Assembly (NCBI RefSeq): GCF_014699075.1
Contig: NZ_JACXAB010000035.1
Coordinates: 1-41,371, forward strand
Direction: 5' to 3'
DNA: 41,371 bases
Source of the DNA: Microvirga sp.
Lineage (GTDB): Bacteria; Pseudomonadota; Alphaproteobacteria; Rhizobiales; Beijerinckiaceae
Below the pieces are notes generated by a model, which searched no databases, was not told the DNA's origin, and saw nothing but the letters and a program-made list of their open reading frames with translations. Both the position numbers and the translations under genes were made by a program. Of this stretch, positions 39,485-41,371 are shown piece by piece; the first letter of the stretch is position 1; each line of letters starts with the position of its first letter.

Positions 39485-39643
39485 TCATTTGTCCCCTCGG
39501 CGGAGGCTGCGGGGTCTGGTGCGGGTCGCCGCCCGCGCCAAGACAGGATTTCGGACACGGGATCGTGCGCCCACCGTAATGATGTCTGCCGCAAGCGGGA
39601 GCGCCGCGAGAGCCAACCACACCAGCACTGCAAAATCGAACAT
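39485..39643 (-). CDS. Small single-span membrane protein
   Basis: 52 residues. GGAGG five nt before ATG 39643 is an ideal ribosome site. The protein opens MFDFAVLVWLALAALPLAAD, one hydrophobic segment, and ends in a basic Arg-rich tail, which predicts an N-out, C-in topology. The same frame is open upstream to 39928, where an ATG starts a signal-peptide-like segment (TIAAAVLATAAVPGTALAQA); the stretch between looks non-coding and includes the ribosome site, so the short form is preferred. No family recognised. Confidence 0.45.
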   Translation of the reverse strand: MFDFAVLVWLALAALPLAADIITVGARSRVRNPVLARAATRTRPRSLRRGDK

Positions 39644-39928
39644 GGTCTCCTCCATGATGTGCCCACCGCGGTTGCCCGGTCCGGCAGGTTGATGACTGTC
39701 TCTGTGGCCAATGCTCCGGAACGACGTCAGTTCTGGTGATGCCACAAGGGCCGGACTGTTTTCGGGTACGGCAGCAGACGGTCCCTCAGGCAGGGGCGCA
39801 CCGGCTGGCAGTCTGGCCGCACCCATCGCCTGCGCGAGCGCTGTGCCCGGAACGGCGGCCGTGGCGAGCACCGCAGCGGCAATCGTAAGAGGATGCGGCT
39901 GTAGCCTGAAAAGAGGATCAGCGGGCAT
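39644..39928 (-). other. Possible remnant of a secreted protein (signal peptide region)
   Basis: From ATG 39928 the frame encodes a signal peptide ending ALAQA and about 45 Pro/Ala-rich residues, after which protein character fades. It has no ribosome site. It may be the front of a broken gene or the N-terminal part of a 147-residue protein that includes the small membrane protein. Confidence 0.25.
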
Positions 39929-40375
39929 GGGAGCTGTCCTCGTGTGAAACGAACAAGTCCGGCACAATCATGGTGTGCAGGCCAAGGCATCGACGCAATA
40001 TGTATCCAGTAGTGCAGGAATGCTTGCGGACCCAAAAAGAACCCGGCGCACACGAGGTGGCCGGGTATTTGAGAGACAGTCTCGAAAGTCGCGGACCCGA
40101 TCCGATCGCACCTACGTGTGTCCCTTCCATACTTGGTGGCTAGACTGCGGAAGGTCTCTTTACTGGTGGTCATTCCCCTCCTCGAATCTGTCCGGCAGTG
40201 GAGGCTCTTGAAGGGCGCGCCACTTGGTGCATTCGCATGTGACCCACAGGCTGAGGCACGTGCGCGCATTTTGTGTCCGCAACTGTTCCGAGGCTCTTGG
40301 GCCGGCAGGAACCGGCATCACGGACGACACCTTACCGATCAGACACCTTACCGATCAGTTGCGTAGGAGCAATCC
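39929..40375. other. Intergenic region with a tandem 16-bp repeat
   Basis: No gene supported. A minus-strand ATG at 40173 has a good GAGGAGGGGA ribosome site but its frame has no recognisable domain. Two perfect 16-bp direct repeats (40326-40357) end 18 nt before the receiver-gene ATG. Confidence 0.4.
40326..40357 (+). repeat. Tandem duplication of a 16-bp unit
   Basis: GACACCTTACCGATCA occurs twice in perfect tandem. The second copy ends 18 nt before the start codon of the receiver-domain gene, thus inside its likely leader or promoter. Confidence 0.85.
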
Positions 40376-40762
40376 ATGGCCGCGCATGACACAGGGAAAA
40401 GAACAACTGTTCTGCTGGTGGAGAGCGAGCCGGCGGTTCGCTTAAGTGTGGCCGCCTCCTTGGCCAGGGCTGGCTTTGCGGTGATCGAAGCTGAGAGCCT
40501 GGATGAGGCGTGGAGCACCCTTGAGGCTCGGCTCGACGTAGGGGTTCTACTGGCCGACCTCGACCAAGGGCCGGGCGGCTTGGATCTCGCCTGGAAGGCA
40601 CACGACCGGTGGCCCTCGCTTGGGCTGGTGATTACGTCGGGTCATGTCCGGCATCTACGCCCTGCCGACGTTCCCGGTAACGGCTGTTTTCTGCCACGTC
40701 CCCTTCCGGTGGAAGTGCTGCTGCAGGAAATCGGCGAGGCGGCGCGGCATTCGATACACTGA
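40376..40762 (+). CDS. Single-domain response-regulator receiver, degenerate active site
   Basis: 128 residues forming one receiver domain: TTVLLVESEPAVRLSVAASL, a helix, VGVLLADLDQGPGGLDLAWK with the phosphoacceptor position D61, GLVITSGH with the Thr/Ser switch, and NGCFLPRPLPVEVLLQEI. Two standard active-site residues differ: the acidic pair reads E16-S17-E18 instead of E-D-E/D, and the invariant Lys before Pro is R108. It may bind phosphate weakly or act as a pseudo-receiver. TAGGAG before ATG 40376 is a good ribosome site. Receiver-only proteins of this LVVEDE...LPKPY type are common in rhizobia. A broken relative lies at 34520. Confidence 0.88.
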   Translation: MAAHDTGKRTTVLLVESEPAVRLSVAASLARAGFAVIEAESLDEAWSTLEARLDVGVLLADLDQGPGGLDLAWKAHDRWPSLGLVITSGHVRHLRPADVPGNGCFLPRPLPVEVLLQEIGEAARHSIH

Positions 40763-40801
40763 GAGGTCCCGATCCGCATGAAACTCATCCTGCGCGGGCC
40801 C

Positions 40802-40862
40802 TCAAACGGTTGGACCGAACGCGGCGCGGATGATCCGGTAGCAGGAGCAGGCCCGGTCCTCA
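40802..40862 (-). pseudogene. Terminal fragment of a Crp/Fnr regulator
   Basis: The minus-strand frame ending at TGA 40802 reads EDRACSCYRIIRAAFGPTV, matching the Cys-x-Cys-Tyr tail of the Crp/Fnr proteins of this window (CDCYRTLR, CYCYGVLK). Only about 20 residues remain, directly beside the transporter remnant. Confidence 0.4.
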
Positions 40863-40871
40863 GCTGCGGCG

Positions 40872-41284
40872 GATGTGCGTCATAGGCGTGCTAGCAGGGC
40901 TGGGAACCTGGCTGATCGGCCTTCCAGTTCCCTCGGCGCTCGGAATGTTCGCGGGTGTCACCGAGTTCATCCCGATCGATGGGCCGATCGTGGGAGCCAT
41001 CCCGGCCCTGCAGCTTGCTGCAACACAAGGCACCAGCACATTCTTATGACCCTGGGCCACTTCGTTGCCATCCAGTAGTTGGAGCCGAACGTGATCACGC
41101 CGATCATCGAACGGCGCATGGTGCGGATCCCGCCCGCCCTGATCCTGTTCGCGGTGTTTGGGCTCCTGTTCGGGGCGCTCGGGGTGATCATCCGGGCGCC
41201 GCTGACCGTCGTCCTCTACGTGCTCGTGAAGAAGCTCTACACGCGCCAAGCCCTCGGCGAGCGCACGAAGCTGCCCGTCGACTG
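40872..41284 (+). pseudogene. AI-2E/PerM family transporter, 5'-truncated, frameshifted and with a nonsense codon
   Basis: Reads VIGVLAGLGTWLIGLPVPSA, then GVTEFIPIDGPIVGAIPAL, the core of the AI-2E transporter (PerM) membrane domain. It loses frame at about 41045 and continues TLGHFVAIQ, TAG (41076), LEPNVITPIIERRMVRIPPA, VFGLLFGALGVIIRAPLTVV and VLVKKLY to a natural stop at 41282. The family has about 350 residues; only the last 135 are here. The join at about 40865 abuts the Crp/Fnr tail remnant, so the 5' part was lost by deletion. Confidence 0.75.
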
Positions 41285-41371
41285 AGCGCCGGGAGCAAGC
41301 TTGCGGCGGACCCGGATTCCTATGCCGCCGGGTGACAGGGTTCGACCGCTATGTCCTTTGAGAGGGGACGA

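Noticed and set aside
39727..40269. Minus-strand frame of 180 codons, including an ATG at 40173 with a good ribosome site
   Set aside because: The translation has no recognisable domain and overlaps another possible frame; a short gene cannot be excluded.
41335..41350. tRNA T-loop-like sequence (gggttcga) near the right end, and a similar one at 37881
   Set aside because: No acceptor stem or anticodon arm can be drawn around either.
1..41371. Search for CRISPR arrays, insertion sequences, integrases, plasmid replication genes and rRNA
   Set aside because: No regularly spaced repeats, transposase or replication-protein motifs, or rRNA stretches were seen on reading both strands.

Overview
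The window looks like accessory DNA of an alphaproteobacterium, most likely in the Hyphomicrobiales (Microvirga/Methylobacterium/Bradyrhizobium-like). This is inferred from the GC-rich coding sequence, the small stress-type families (DUF3309, DUF6894, DUF6789, PRC-barrel, Crp/Fnr regulators with a C-x-C-Y tail) and the oxidase type. No rRNA, tRNA, transposase or CRISPR array was seen, and the replicon type cannot be told.

Layout. 1-6.6 kb: a cupredoxin-like ORF, a membrane-anchored coiled-coil protein, a 30-residue membrane peptide, a secreted PepSY-like protein, a DUF3309 protein, a BacA/YddA-type ABC exporter and a DedA protein, with long gene-poor stretches. 6.8-16.9 kb: the centrepiece, a tightly packed ten-gene operon. 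It encodes a di-haem cytochrome c, a small secreted unknown protein, a Tat-exported gluconate-dehydrogenase-subunit-3-like protein, a GMC flavoprotein dehydrogenase with a Cys cluster, a second di-haem cytochrome c, a lipoprotein cytochrome c, a subunit II with fused cytochrome c, a fused oxidase subunit I/III, a small membrane protein and the CtaG assembly factor. Read together it is a complete periplasmic electron chain: substrate -> FAD (and perhaps Fe-S) -> c haems -> CuA -> haem/CuB -> O2. 17.1-26.1 kb: an HtrA protease divergent from a PRC-barrel protein, a decayed phospholipase D gene, a second PRC-barrel protein, a Crp/Fnr regulator, and a NarL-type sensor kinase/response regulator pair.

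26.1-32.1 kb: MgtC, a DUF6789 membrane protein, two small ORFs, a LysM protein, a substrate-binding protein with an abnormal 3' end, a VOC remnant and a protein with two CAP units. 32.6-41.3 kb is largely a gene graveyard: four decayed Crp/Fnr copies, a tautomerase whose start codon and frame are both lost, a broken copy of a receiver-domain gene whose intact relative lies 6 kb away, and a broken AI-2E transporter. Between them sit intact genes for a cardiolipin-synthase-like PLD protein, an EF-hand protein, DUF6894, an alpha/beta hydrolase and a degenerate single-domain receiver.

Regulation. A 16-bp dyad, GGTACG-N4-CGTACC, recurs in front of both PRC-barrel genes, weakly before the DUF6789 gene, and in the 32.5 kb gap. 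This suggests a shared, unrecognised regulator. The EF-hand gene has its own pair of palindromes.
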